Positions 21,003 through 31,640 of a stretch of DNA of 35,539 bases are shown in pieces; the stretch's first letter is position 1, and the number at the start of each line of letters is the position of its first letter. The stretch is taken from positions 22,764 through 58,302 of the forward strand of contig AVPN01000163.1 in assembly GCA_000695325.1 (NCBI GenBank), written 5' to 3'. The DNA is from Pleurobrachia bachei. Taxonomy: Eukaryota; Ctenophora; Tentaculata; Cydippida; Pleurobrachiidae. The position numbers were made by a program, and so were the translations under genes. A model generated the notes under the pieces. The model was not told the DNA's origin and ran no database searches. It saw only the letters and a program-made list of their open reading frames with translations.

Positions 21003-21398
21003 TCAATCATTGTCTTTATTCGCCTCTTCGCAGGCATCAATCCATTCACTGTACACGTCAACCGGTTCACTGAGATAGTTGATGGTACACTTGTAACTCT
21101 CAACGCACACCCGGCACTGTATCTGAGCTGTGTGATCTGAGGGGAGAGAGGGAGGGGAGTTAGAATATTTAGAATACATGTTTCAGGTCAATTGATCAAC
21201 TATTTGTTTGGGTCAAAAGATAGTCATTATTCCCTTTATTTGTCTTTGTAAGTGTTATATAATATTCTTACTTTGTCTATCCAGTTTGACATCGCAACTC
21301 TGCTCGTGATTACAAAACGGACAATCGAAAAGGGTATCAAGAGTTCCAGTGAGCTTCTTTTTCGGGGGTGGTTTTCTCTTACTCCTTCGCCTTCCCAT
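21003..21398 (-). CDS. ELOF1: ELOF1, copy 2
   Basis: Second intact ELOF1 gene, exons 21272-21398 and 21003-21136, with no difference from copy 1 in coding or splice-site sequence that I could find. Its 5' side still has the RPB3-exon-6-to-ELOF1 spacer, including the strong acceptor-like site (TTTATTTTACCATCCCCAG on the minus strand) about 80-100 nt before the ATG. Its downstream side is joined to the RPB3 fragment of copy 1 rather than to the MED30 spacer. Confidence 0.93.
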
Positions 21399-21552
21399 AT
21401 CTCTGTTCTACTGATATATCAAGGTTTTAATGGATGTTAGGGTTGGGTTTTATAAATTAGAAGAGTGTTTTTCAGACATCTGGGGATGGTAAAATAAAAT
21501 ATTATTAAAATGCATAACATATAAAAAGAGTATCTCTCTCTAGGCAGTTCGA

Positions 21553-22606
21553 TCAACCGATATAGAGCGCTTCCTTCGCTATCTCGTTATTATAGTGGTT
21601 CTGAACATCCATCAGCTTTTTCTTAAGAACCTGGGAAATGATTTATGTGAGTTTAGAGTTAACATAATAACTTAGGTAGCTAATTATTTACTAATTAGTT
21701 AATCAGCCAATTGTTTACTAATTAGTTAATTATACAAATCAAAACAACGGTAGTTATTTGGGCCTATACACATGTTACCTATACACATGTTTCATGGTGC
21801 CCCACGAGGAGGCACCAATCATCAGTTAATTAGCTAACTAATATAATATCTAACCTGTAGGCCAGTTAGTACGATACTCTCAGGTTTGAGGGAGCCCACA
21901 CTTTCCAAGTTGTACCAAAACTTCTCAGGCTTCCCGAACACTTCATAGGGGGCCTGATCCTGATCTTCCTCCAGCTCTGAATAGTCGCTCTTAGGCCAGT
22001 CTTTTGCTACTGGGTACGTTGTGTGTCTGGAATAGAAGGTTGATTTATTTTGCCGTGAACAATTTTCAACAAGATGTTGTTATCTATTATTTGATAACAC
22101 ACTTATCAGGAACCGACCGACACAAGTAAACAACCAATTAGAACTCGTTATTTAGGTCCCACAACTGGTCATAACGTACCGGAGAGCATTGTCAGGATCA
22201 TATTCGAAGCCCACAGCAGAGCAAGGGCTCCACTTGTTATGTTCCTTGGCAAACCCCTTCCTTGCATACATCTTCATCTTGAGATGTTGCCCTTTTCGCA
22301 GCTTACAAATCAAAATATCATCCTGTGCAGGAGATGGGGGTAAAAGGAGTCAATAGGGAGATAGAATTAACATTTAGCGGACTAGTAAGTAGTTAGGTCA
22401 TAGGATCTAGCTTGAAATGATATCTAGGATATTCATGATCCATATTTATCTCGAAATTATCATACGCAAGCTAATATGGGCTATGGCTGCAGCACAGACA
22501 AATAAACAGACAGACAGACAGCTACAAACTAACCGGACTCCCGTCCCCATCAGCCTCGTGATCCCGAACTTTGCTGGTGGCGGGTATACACTTGAGATTA
22601 CTACTT
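21553..22606 (-). pseudogene. RPB3 exons 6, 5, 4 and part of 3, partial copy 2
   Basis: Exon 6 21553-21630, exon 5 21855-22026, exon 4 22180-22322 and a truncated exon 3 (22534 to about 22605). Reading frames match the intact gene. Exons 1 and 2 and the acceptor of exon 3 are missing, so there is no start codon. Confidence 0.92.
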
Positions 22607-22608
22607 TT

Positions 22609-23728
22609 TTCAGACATCTGGGGATGGTAAAATAAAATATTATTAAAATGCATAACATATAAAAAGAGTATCTCTCTCTAGGCAGTTCGATCAACCGATA
22701 TAGAGCGCTTCCTTCGCTATCTCGTTATTATAGTGGTTCTGAACATCCATCAGCTTTTTCTTAAGAACCTGGGAAATGATTTATGTGAGTTTAGAGTTAA
22801 CATAATAACTTAGGTAGCTAATTATTTACTAATTAGTTAATCAGCCAATTGTTTACTAATTAGTTAATTATACAAATCAAAACAACGGTAGTTATTTGGG
22901 CCTATACACATGTTTCATGGTGCCCCACGAGGAGGCACCAATCATCAGTTAATTAGCTAACTAATATAATATCTAACCTGTAGGCCAGTTAGTACGATAC
23001 TCTCAGGTTTGAGGGAGCCCACACTTTCCAAGTTGTACCAAAACTTCTCAGGCTTCCCGAACACTTCATAGGGGGCCTGATCCTGATCTTCCTCCAGCTC
23101 TGAATAGTCGCTCTTAGGCCAGTCTTTTGCTACTGGGTACGTTGTGTGTCTGGAATAGAAGGTTGATTTATTTTGCCGTGAACAATTTTCAACAAGATGT
23201 TGTTATCTATTATTTGATAACACACTTATCAGGAACCGACCGACACAAGTAAACAACCAATTAGAACTCGTTATTTAGGTCCCACAACTGGTCATAACGT
23301 ACCGGAGAGCATTGTCAGGATCATATTCGAAGCCCACAGCAGAGCAAGGGCTCCACTTGTTATGTTCCTTGGCAAACCCCTTCCTTGCATACATCTTCAT
23401 CTTGAGATGTTGCCCTTTTCGCAGCTTACAAATCAAAATATCATCCTGTGCAGGAGATGGGGGTAAAAGGAGTCAATAGGGAGATAGAATTAACATTTAG
23501 CGGACTAGTAAGTAGTTAGGTCATAGGATCTAGCTTGAAATGATATCTAGGATATTCATGATCCATATTTATCTCGAAATTATCATACGCAAGCTAATAT
23601 GGCTGCAGCACAGACAAATAAACAGACAGACAGACAGACAGCTACAAACTAACCGGACTCCCGTCCCCATCAGCCTCGTGATCCCGAACTTTGCTGGTGG
23701 CGGGTATACACTTGAGATTACTACTTAT
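22609..23728. repeat. ELOF1/RPB3 duplication, copy 3 (intact RPB3 3' part)
   Basis: Starts at the CAGACATCTGG shared with 20330 and 21473 and carries RPB3 exons 6, 5, 4 and 3. After about 23728 the sequence is single-copy and continues into RPB3 exons 3-1. Confidence 0.93.
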
Positions 23729-24884
23729 CAGATCCCGTGTTGTAACGTGTCGGGGTGTTTCCTCGTTGCAGCGTACATCAAGGGTCAACTCAACCGAGCA
23801 CTCTCTACAATAGTCCACTGGGGTGGGGGAGTCGAGGTGTTATTGGGATGGGGGTGGTAAAGGGTGGGGGGATTCCACTACAATAATCCATTGTGGTGGG
23901 ATGAGATTGGGGGTTATAGGGGGAGCCGCGCCGGGAGGGTGACATTTGGCGGTTTTAGGGGGTAGGAACTGAGATCGGAGTAGAGGATGAGGGGGGGGCA
24001 CAACTAATGATTACCGCATGAGCAGTCCCTGAAGTTCTGGAGTTGGTCCACTATTTCATCAGAAGTAAGGGGAATTAGACCCATCCGGTGAGAGAGAAAC
24101 TCGTCAATCAGCACTGAGGTATTCTGTTGGATTTGAACCCAATCTATTGCCAGCGTACACACCTGAAACACACAGTGGGATAAGAGGGAGAGAGAGAGAT
24201 GCCCCCTGATGGTAGGTAGCAACTAACGGTTCAATGTACATTTGGCGTGGGATACATGTGTGTACAATGTACTTGTGTACAACTGTACAGTGTGCACCAT
24301 GTGTTTCTGACAGTGAAGCTGGTTAAACTCTCAAAACACACGTGTGCGAGATATTACCTAACATTACATAACACTTTAGTGCATTGTGTAACATGCTAGT
24401 ACATTTAGTATAGAGCAGATGTATAATATCTGAGTGTGTATGGGATATTGTTGAGTGTGGTCCACTATAATACAGCATACAGACAGTAGATGGACAGTAT
24501 TATACTAGCATGTACATTTTACAGACAGTACTCCAGACATTGCTAATATATGTTACAGTGTAAAACAGACAGACAAACGGGAGACAAACTGACAGGAGTA
24601 CTGGCAGTTACCCAGCACTACACTATCCAATAAATCGGAGCACATACTGGCTACTAATATGTTAGTACAAATATATTGTGAGAAAACGTAGGGCTGTATA
24701 ATAAATTATAATATTTACAGATATTTCGTTGCATGCAACATAAAATTCCGTTTATGGATACCTCTGCAATAAATACACGCCTCAGAGAGTTAGCCATAGA
24801 AAGGTCGGTCTTCTCGATGATGAACTTGATATTTTCATCTGTCAGTTCAAGGATCTTGATCGTCGGCTGGTTAGCGTACGGCAT
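22691..24884 (-). CDS. POLR2C: RNA polymerase II subunit RPB3
   Basis: RPB3 forms the alpha-like heterodimer with RPB11 that nucleates Pol II assembly (family knowledge). Six exons: 24762-24884, 24015-24162, 23654-23817, 23303-23445, 22978-23149 and 22691-22768. Phases match and give 275 residues, the same as human. Hallmarks: [20 protein letters not shown] at the start; the alpha motif [10 protein letters not shown]; zinc-site cysteines 88, 90, 94 and 97 (CSCVDYCREC); [34 protein letters not shown]; and [13 protein letters not shown]. Two introns start with GTTAG rather than GTAAG. The stop codon is followed by extra truncated copies of its own 3' exons (20410-22606), with ELOF1 embedded between them. 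Confidence 0.96.
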
Positions 24885-25655
24885 GGCTATATAAGACGTG
24901 GGATTGAGATCGGGAAAAGGGAGTGGACTCTACTTGGTTGAGTGTGGTTACTAGGGAGTAGGGAGGGAGTAGGGAGTTACAAGGGACTAGGGAGTAGGGA
25001 GTTACCAGGGAGTGAGTAGGGTTTAAGAAGAGAAAAGAAAAGACGTGATTAAATATTACGAAAAACTTACTCTCGCTCTTTGTGCAAATATATACGTAAA
25101 CTTTGTGGTAAAAACAACTTGAAACTCTTTGGTGCACTGGTCAAAAACATCTCTCTCCCAAATTTACCCTTCTTCTTCACCCAAATTTACCCTCCTTTAT
25201 ATTTCACAAATTTACTCTTCATTATCACTCCTCTTCCTCTCATTTTCGCATCTATTTCCCCATATAATCTCACTCACCCTGATACTCTGTTTTGCCTTGT
25301 TCGACCCTCAAAAACAAGTTCTCTGTTTCATCAAATAGATCAGATTATAAACATCTAGAGTCAGTTGGCTCCAATAAAATTGTGATGGCATCAAATCCGC
25401 GCCAGACAGGTACGTCAGTTCCCGACTTCCCCACCTTCAGTAGTCGCGGGACTTGCTAGTGGTTGGAGAATGGTAACAATGCCCCCCCCCCCTCCACTAG
25501 TCGTATGCTAACTGGGATGTGAGCAATGGGTATTGTGTTAACAGACTATTGACCATTCTGGGGAGATGGGAGATTCCTGAATATCCCCGCTACAATATCA
25601 AGGAGTGAGAACCCACTGTTGCTGAACACGCACTTTTGAAAGTGGGTGTTGCTCA
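24885..25655. other. Spacer between RPB3 start and MEPCE stop
   Basis: Contains a GGGAGTAGGGAGTTAC-type minisatellite (about 24945-25025), then a T/C-rich stretch (25130-25290). A plus-strand ATG at 25384 followed by weak splice signals gives no recognisable protein. The RPB3 promoter or 5' UTR should lie at the left edge. Confidence 0.55.
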
Positions 25656-27855
25656 TTACGATTCAGCTTCAAGTGATTCCTCCGTTACATCATCGCTGCT
25701 CTTTGTGTCATCTTTATTATTCGTGTCATGATTGATATCATTATTAGAGTCTTCATCACAATATGATGGGGGCGTTTTGCCAGCTTCACCGCTCAGGGGC
25801 ACCTCATTCTGGCTGTTTGAAACACCCTGACTACTTGAAACACCATGGCTGCTTGACACACCCTGACTACTTGAAACACCATGGCTGCTTGACACACCCT
25901 GACTACTTGAAACACCCTGACTTGAGGCGATTTGCAGAGCACCAGAAGAAGAAGAGCTCTGTTGAGTGCTGCTGAAGTCTGTGTTATCATCTTGGCTCGG
26001 TGAAATAACAGTGTCGAGGGGCTTTGTGAACATCCACATGGGTCTTCGGAATCCTGTAACAAGGGGGATATGGATGTTATCAATAATTGATGACTAATTG
26101 ATGTTATCAAACATATAATCAGGGTGAAATGCAAATGATGATCTAACCTTTCTGTGAGTGACTTGGTACGCCCAAAGTACGCCACTTGGTGAAGCCAATA
26201 GTTTGAAGGTATTGGGGGAATTCGTGTGGGAGGATCCTTATTTCCTGGTAATTCTTGTAGATGGCGGGAGTTAGTTTTTTTCTCCTTCCATAGCCCTTCC
26301 AGTGCTGACACTCCAGGATTAACTTGCCACCCGGTCTGATACTCTGATACATCTGCAGTAGAGAGGAGTTGTTTATTACAGGGTTTATAGTGTTCACACC
26401 CCTGGTACATCTAGGGATAATTATTGTTATCTAGGAGTAGAGACTTTGGAGAGGATTGGGGATCAGTATTTTGTAACAAGATGAACATTCTATTCACACA
26501 CCTAATTATTCACGTTTCACAGCGTCAATTTGTGTGGGCCGTGGGGGTATGTGGTGGGGAGTGTAACAGGAAGAAAAAAAGAGGGGGGTGAGGAAGTATA
26601 CATGTGAGGTAGAGGGATTTGTTACACACAAATGTGTTACACACGTTGGCCCTCCTCACAATACAATATGTCATTGTAGACCAATCATTCATTGTAGAGA
26701 CAGTGTCATGGTGGACTTATTCAGTTCTAACCCTCCTGTGCACACATACCTTTCTGAATAAGTTCTTGATGCCCAGGTCTCCCCAGTTGAGATGTACCCA
26801 CTTGGTGACAGAGAGACAGAGAATAACATCGAACATCTCTGTCGGTTCTGTTGCACCCTCGTTCGGTACCCAGTTCTCCTGAAACAGTGAGTTGTTTGTG
26901 AGAGGGAGGAATAGGTAGGGGCCCCATTTTCACAGAAAACATTTGTAGTCAATGTTAATATATTGACTAGTAGGGTAGGGGTCTGTGAGAGGGAGCATAT
27001 ATATTAACTAGCTGTAGGGGTCTGGGAATGGGGGATGGGGGACAAGGTTGAGTAACAGTCATGCTAACACTAGCTAGAAATATAATTATTGATCCATGTA
27101 CTAACCTGTCTAAATGTCACATTGTTGGGGAAGGTTGTGTTATTGGATCCCGGGCCAAACAGCGGACCATAACACACCTGCATGCTGGACGGAAACTCCG
27201 AACTCTTCTCCTTGCTCAGGTACCTTCTGATATTCTTCCGGGCGATGTTAATCAGATTTCCATCTATATCAACCCCTAGGATCTTCTTAGGTTCGTAATC
27301 TTTAGCGATTGTCAGAGTTATATGACCTATGTTACAGCCCAAGTCTAAAACATCCTTCCCGGAAAAGAGAGACGAATCAAGAAATTGAAGTCGTGGATCC
27401 TTCTCGTAAGCGGGATTTCTATATCCATAATATTTGGAATAGTTTCCATAGGCAAACTTTTTGGCTTTCTCATTGAATTTTATGTCCGGAGGTTTATCAT
27501 CACTCATGCTACTTTTACGTCGGCTGTTTTTCCTCTCTCGCTTTCTCTTCGGTGACCTCTTTAGACATAGTGGGTCACTTTGGTCAACAAAAACCACGGG
27601 AGTCGGAAGATCGTTCTTGTGATCGGGTGAAGGAGTGTAGGTGAGAGTCAAATCGGGATTTTTTAGATTCAGAGGATCCGTTTCATCACCGCCGGGGACA
27701 AAACTCTTATCCTTTTCAGGGACGCCGTTATCAGAGGTCGCTCTCCGACGCTTTTTAGAATTGTTATTACTGCTACTTGGTTTCCGCTTGTTGCTGTTAA
27801 TCTTAAAATGTGAATTATGAGCCGCAACCGGCTTCCGCTTGACCACAACGCTCAT
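25656..27855 (-). CDS. MEPCE: 7SK snRNA methylphosphate capping enzyme (BIN3 family) with repetitive C-terminal tail
   Basis: MEPCE methylates the gamma phosphate of 7SK RNA and stabilises the P-TEFb-holding 7SK particle (family knowledge). Exons 27106-27855, 26750-26878, 26148-26352 and 25656-26053 give 493 residues. The first 130 residues are basic and low-complexity with nuclear-localisation-like KKRRR and KRKRER runs. The SAM-binding motif [10 protein letters not shown] lies at about 169-178, preceded by [15 protein letters not shown] and followed by [12 protein letters not shown]. Later come [18 protein letters not shown], the [12 protein letters not shown] strand, [10 protein letters not shown] and the last strand [11 protein letters not shown], where human MEPCE nearly ends. 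About 120 further residues follow, with SSQGV/SSHGV repeats and an acidic end. BCDIN3D is a less likely match because of the long N terminus. Confidence 0.92.
25828..25925 (-). repeat. Coding 24/48-bp repeats in the MEPCE tail
   Basis: Alternating near-identical 24-bp units (ACTACTTGAAACACC and GCTGCTTGACACACC on the + strand) encode SSQGV and SSHGV. The unit length is a multiple of three, so copy-number change keeps the frame. Confidence 0.9.
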
Positions 27856-28377
27856 CCCAAGGCCCTCGGATTTCCCTTTCCTAAGAAATGCAGGTTGTTA
27901 AGTCTTTGAAATGATCGATATTGGACTGAAAAAGTTACTAAAATAGGTGTTTTAGTCAATTATGATTTACAGGCTGGTGAGGTCGAAAATGTTAAATGAT
28001 TACAAAAATACGACGGAGAACCACAAATCTTGGCATATGCTACAGGCCCTTTTATAAAGGGCCTGGAGGGAATACCGCGCTGGGGGGGAATACATAATCA
28101 ATCATATCTCCAGTTCCAGATAAGGTACAGAAATCGTTTTGGTATCGTTAGAAAGAGAAAGATAAGAGCTTTCAAATGCAGCCGGTTTCAAGTCTTTATT
28201 TTATCAGGAACAGGAGATAACACAGGAGACAACATTGCATTGCCATCCCAACTTTCGTTGTTAAAATCTTGCTCTCTTATCTATCCTATCTACTATCTCC
28301 TAACGGACATCCAACGGACATCCCAACGGACATCTTGATCATCTAATCTACCATGGATACCAGGAGTAAGACACAGT
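27856..28377. other. Divergent spacer upstream of MEPCE
   Basis: Contains a perfect 10-bp-arm hairpin at 28043-28065 (CAGGCCCTTT / AAAGGGCCTG), a G-run, and a short CAACGGACATC tandem repeat at about 28303-28336. No gene is supported. Part of it may belong to the retroelement insertion that follows. Confidence 0.6.
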
Positions 28378-28923
28378 TTGAGGATTTTGAAGAACTTTTC
28401 ACCCTTTCTGACGATGCTGCATCTCAGAAACGTATTACTGATATCTGTGTGGGCTAACATCGGGAAGGGGCAATTATCTGCGTTAGAGAGATTACAGAAA
28501 AGAGCTGTGAAATGGATTAAGAATGAGCCACTAGTTTCATACACTAACGAGCAATATGTAACGTATCTCAAGGAGTTAGATTTACTACCTTTTAAGCAAC
28601 TGTTTGAATATTCGGATCTGCGTCTTTTCTATAAAGTAGTTCACAATCACGTCCCCCTTAGTCTTCCTCCCTGTTTTACCCTAGTTGATGGTCTGAATCT
28701 GAGACTCACTCGCCAGAATCAGGCCATTATTCAGGGATTGGACAGCACGACTTATAAAGATGACACAAGCTGGAGGGCTCACTCGGCTTCACGTGATAAC
28801 TTTTATCATCGTACCACTAGACTTTGGAATGATGTGCCTTATACCATCAGGCAGGCAGTGAGCCAACCCGTGTATCTAAGGAAACTTAAGATTTATTTGT
28901 TTGAGAGTGTCGACCCCCAATAA
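28378..28923 (+). mobile_element. 3' end of a non-LTR (LINE-type) retrotransposon ORF
   Basis: An open frame of 181 codons whose C-terminal part has the features of the end of LINE reverse-transcriptase proteins: LERLQKRAVKWI, a spacer with LKELDLLPFKQLFEYSDLRLFYKVVHN, then NFYHRTTRLWNDVP and a terminal YLRKLKIYLF. The polymerase catalytic motifs are absent, so this is a 5'-truncated, non-autonomous copy. The following AT-rich stretch (28924 to about 29270) could be its 3' UTR. I see no clear target-site duplication. It separates the divergent MEPCE and FBXW2 genes. Confidence 0.8.
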
Positions 28924-29384
28924 CTTGTTCTGATTTCATTTCCATTCTCACCCTCCACATCACACCCACATCACACTCATATCACCGACTGCCCAGTCAA
29001 TATGTCACTGCCGGGTTGGACCCTCCTCCCCGTGCATTTCTCTTCTTCCCCCTCTATAGCTGTAACCACTAGAATTTTGAGGATGCTTTGCAAGTTTTTA
29101 CATACATTATTACTAAAATAATCGGATTCGTAGTTAAAAGTCAGGACTCCTTAATTGAGGGTACCCCTTGTGGAGTCCTTGGGAGTGTTCAGTGTGATAT
29201 TTTGTTTTCCTTTGAAATGTTTGTACACCCCCTAAATTTCTTCTTGAAGTAAAAAAATTAGTTCTAGCCTAGGGGTTTTGAGCCACGCACAGGGCGACAC
29301 CGTGGGAAATTCTAGCTACTTTCCCCATATCTCTGACACAAACAAGTATTGCAGAGCCGTCCCACTGTGCCATGATCAGCGAAC
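28924..29384. other. Putative retroelement 3' UTR and FBXW2 upstream region
   Basis: Non-coding AT-rich DNA. The left part likely belongs to the truncated retroelement. The right part, up to the ATG at 29385, should include the FBXW2 promoter or leader. Confidence 0.5.
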
Positions 29385-31457
29385 ATGAACTCTGTGTACA
29401 AGTCCCCTAATAAGGACTTTGTCAGGAGTATTTCACCCGAAGAACACAGCGACAATCCCCCCACCACCACTGATTCTGCCCCAATCTGCCGGTCTGTGGT
29501 TGAACCAGGAAATACTACTGAGGATGGATTACCATCTGATGTGTTTCTCACGTGGAAAAGGGGTGTACTGGATACTGTGAGCAGAGGTCTTTCTGAAGGA
29601 CAAAGATCTGCTTTAATATGTGTAAGTTGTGTCCGTTTACACACACATACCCACACATGTTTAACATTAACTGTAATATATTCAGGCACATGTGTTTAAT
29701 GGATATATTTTAGTGCAGCTGTAACACATGGGCACACATGTTGCCACTGCACTGCGTCTAATAGTATTAGGATTAAGCAACACATAAATAGAAACACCCT
29801 ACACCTCTCTACGAACACAAGTGTCTCCCAGTTTCCTCCCCAGTGTTGTTGCCCTCGATACATGCACACACATACAAATGAGATTTAGCATTTCACCGTT
29901 AGTTTCACGCATGAAGCAGGTATTCAGTCTATATGTTGTTGTCAACACAGTTTGGTACGTTTTAAATAACGCACATTGCTGTCTTTCACAGTGTGTTGCG
30001 GTACATTATAGTTGTTTCATTTGAATAAACTCTATCTCCCTCTCACACGCAGGAGTTACTAGGGCGGCTTCCAGCGTCAAATAGACTGTTTCTAGTGCGG
30101 CAATTAGAAAGGATCGCCATTGTGGATTTTGTGTCGGAGCTCCCTGAGGAGATATCCCTGTCGATCCTCCAGTATCTCGATCCCGCCTCTCTAGTTGAGG
30201 CTTCCCTGGTTAGTTGTGTGACATTATGATATGTAAACATAGCTTAGCAGTGATATGATATTTGCCAATGATATTAATGATATTGGCCAATGTAATTATA
30301 CATTTGACAGTGATTACACCTCACTTCAGGTGTCGTGTGAATGGCACCGTCTCACCTCTGACGTAGAGCTATGGAGGACAGTCTGTCTGTCAGCCCGACT
30401 ACACCTCTCTTATCACCCTCCCCAGACCGTATCCTATTACCGAGCAGCCGTTGCACGACATTTGAGCCTCTTATCAGCCCTCCAAGATGAGAACGGGAGC
30501 GAGATAAGAACGGTCCAGCCGCCAGCCCACCAGTGTCGTGTTCTCTGTGTAACAGCCAACTCTCACCATATGTACAGTGGAGGAGACGACAGGAGGTTGT
30601 GTGGCTGGGAGCTAGGCACCATGAACCCCCTCCCCTCCCGAGCATGCCAGAGTCCCAGTTGTATGGACAGTACAGAAGATCTAGTAGTGGTGGGTCATTA
30701 CAATGGTTGTATTTCCATCATCTCTTCAGACTTGTCACGTGTTATTGCCACGTGTTCCAGACACATGGGTCCTGTGTATGATGTGCGGTGTCACGAGCAC
30801 AATAACACCATTATATCAGGGTCATCAGACTGTACACTCCGTGTGTGGGACATGGGGACAGGGGAGGCGGTGCATGTGTTTAGGGGTCATGAAACAATGA
30901 TTAGCAGAGTCCTTCCCCTTGGATCGAGGGTGTTCAGTTTGGATATAGCACGTGTCAATGTTTGGTGTTTAGAGGACAAGAAACAGCTCCATACCCTGAA
31001 ACCCATTACTATTGGAGGGAAGGAGGGGTATTTCCAGCCGGGTCTAGTACACGGCACCGTCCTGACCGGTGGTAACCATGGTAACCATGGTAACCAGTGT
31101 GACGTCATAGGCGTGGGAAGTAGTTCAGGGGTTTACATTTGGAAGGCAGAGGATTACACCTTGCTACGGGTCGTTACCAGCCCAGGGTACGTGTGTGCTG
31201 AGCACGTGATTGGTCTGGGTTCCCTCTTCATTGCAGTTACATATGATGATGGTGTAGCTCTGATTGACACGGTAACGGGATCACACACCCACACGCTGAG
31301 GATACCCCAGTTCAACAACTCTAATTGTGGGATCTGGGTGAATAGGGATGTGGCTTGGTTATCAGGAGGTGGGGGTGTCAGGGACAGACCTGTTTTTGTG
31401 GCGGCATCGCACTCGGGGGACGTGGCTGGTTTTTACCTACGATTACCAGCTACTTAG
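29385..31457 (+). CDS. FBXW2: FBXW2-like F-box/WD40 protein
   Basis: F-box/WD proteins are substrate receptors of SCF ubiquitin ligases (family knowledge). Exons 29385-29621, 30053-30208 and 30330-31457 are all phase 0 and give 506 residues. Residues 1-79 are a polar N-terminal region. The F-box lies at about 103-150 (FVSELPEEISLSILQYLDPASLVEASLVSCEWHRL, shown here only as landmarks FVSELPEEI and VSCEWHRL). WD40 blades follow, with clear examples MYSGGDDRRLCGWELG, IISGSSDCTLRVWDMG and GVYIWKAEDYTLLRV. The last blades (LLRVVTSPG, GLGSLFIAVTYDDGVALID, DVAWLSGGGG) match human FBXW2 (ILRVIKTPE, GFGDIFALLFDN, EASWLNGLDG) best, which is why I prefer FBXW2 over FBXW7 or beta-TrCP. GGTAACCAT tandem units at about 31067-31095 encode GNHGNHGN. 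The 3' half is duplicated at 32838-33428. Confidence 0.85.
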
Positions 31458-31640
31458 TGTTATAGTGTCTGTAGTAGTGAAAGTGTTTTATTATAATATA
31501 TTGTACAGAATAATGTGTAAATATGTTTCACAATGCGAATGATCTTATTTAAAACAACAAGAACTTTCCGTGTTTATCTGGTTTCTTCTTCACGCAAATC
31601 ACATTATTTAGTTGTACATACCGGTACATATTGAGACATC

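Larger units (their letters stand above)
20922..22608. repeat. ELOF1/RPB3 duplication, copy 2
   Basis: Offset +1143 from copy 1. Contains ELOF1 and RPB3 exons 6, 5, 4 and a truncated exon 3. It differs from the other copies by a 15-bp tandem duplication near 21770-21790, a 7-bp insertion near 22480 and one fewer CAGA unit. It ends in a short T run at about 22606 that joins to copy 3. Confidence 0.93.

Noticed and set aside
19742-21140. Ser/Leu-rich plus-strand frames
   Set aside because: They are CT-microsatellite translations and antisense to ELOF1.
25384-25605. Possible tiny plus-strand gene (ATG at 25384, branch-point-like TGCTAAC, acceptor TTAACAG at about 25542, final frame ending RWEIPEYPRYNIKE)
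   Set aside because: No donor/acceptor combination keeps the final frame open, the required first intron would be about 31 nt, and I recognise no family.
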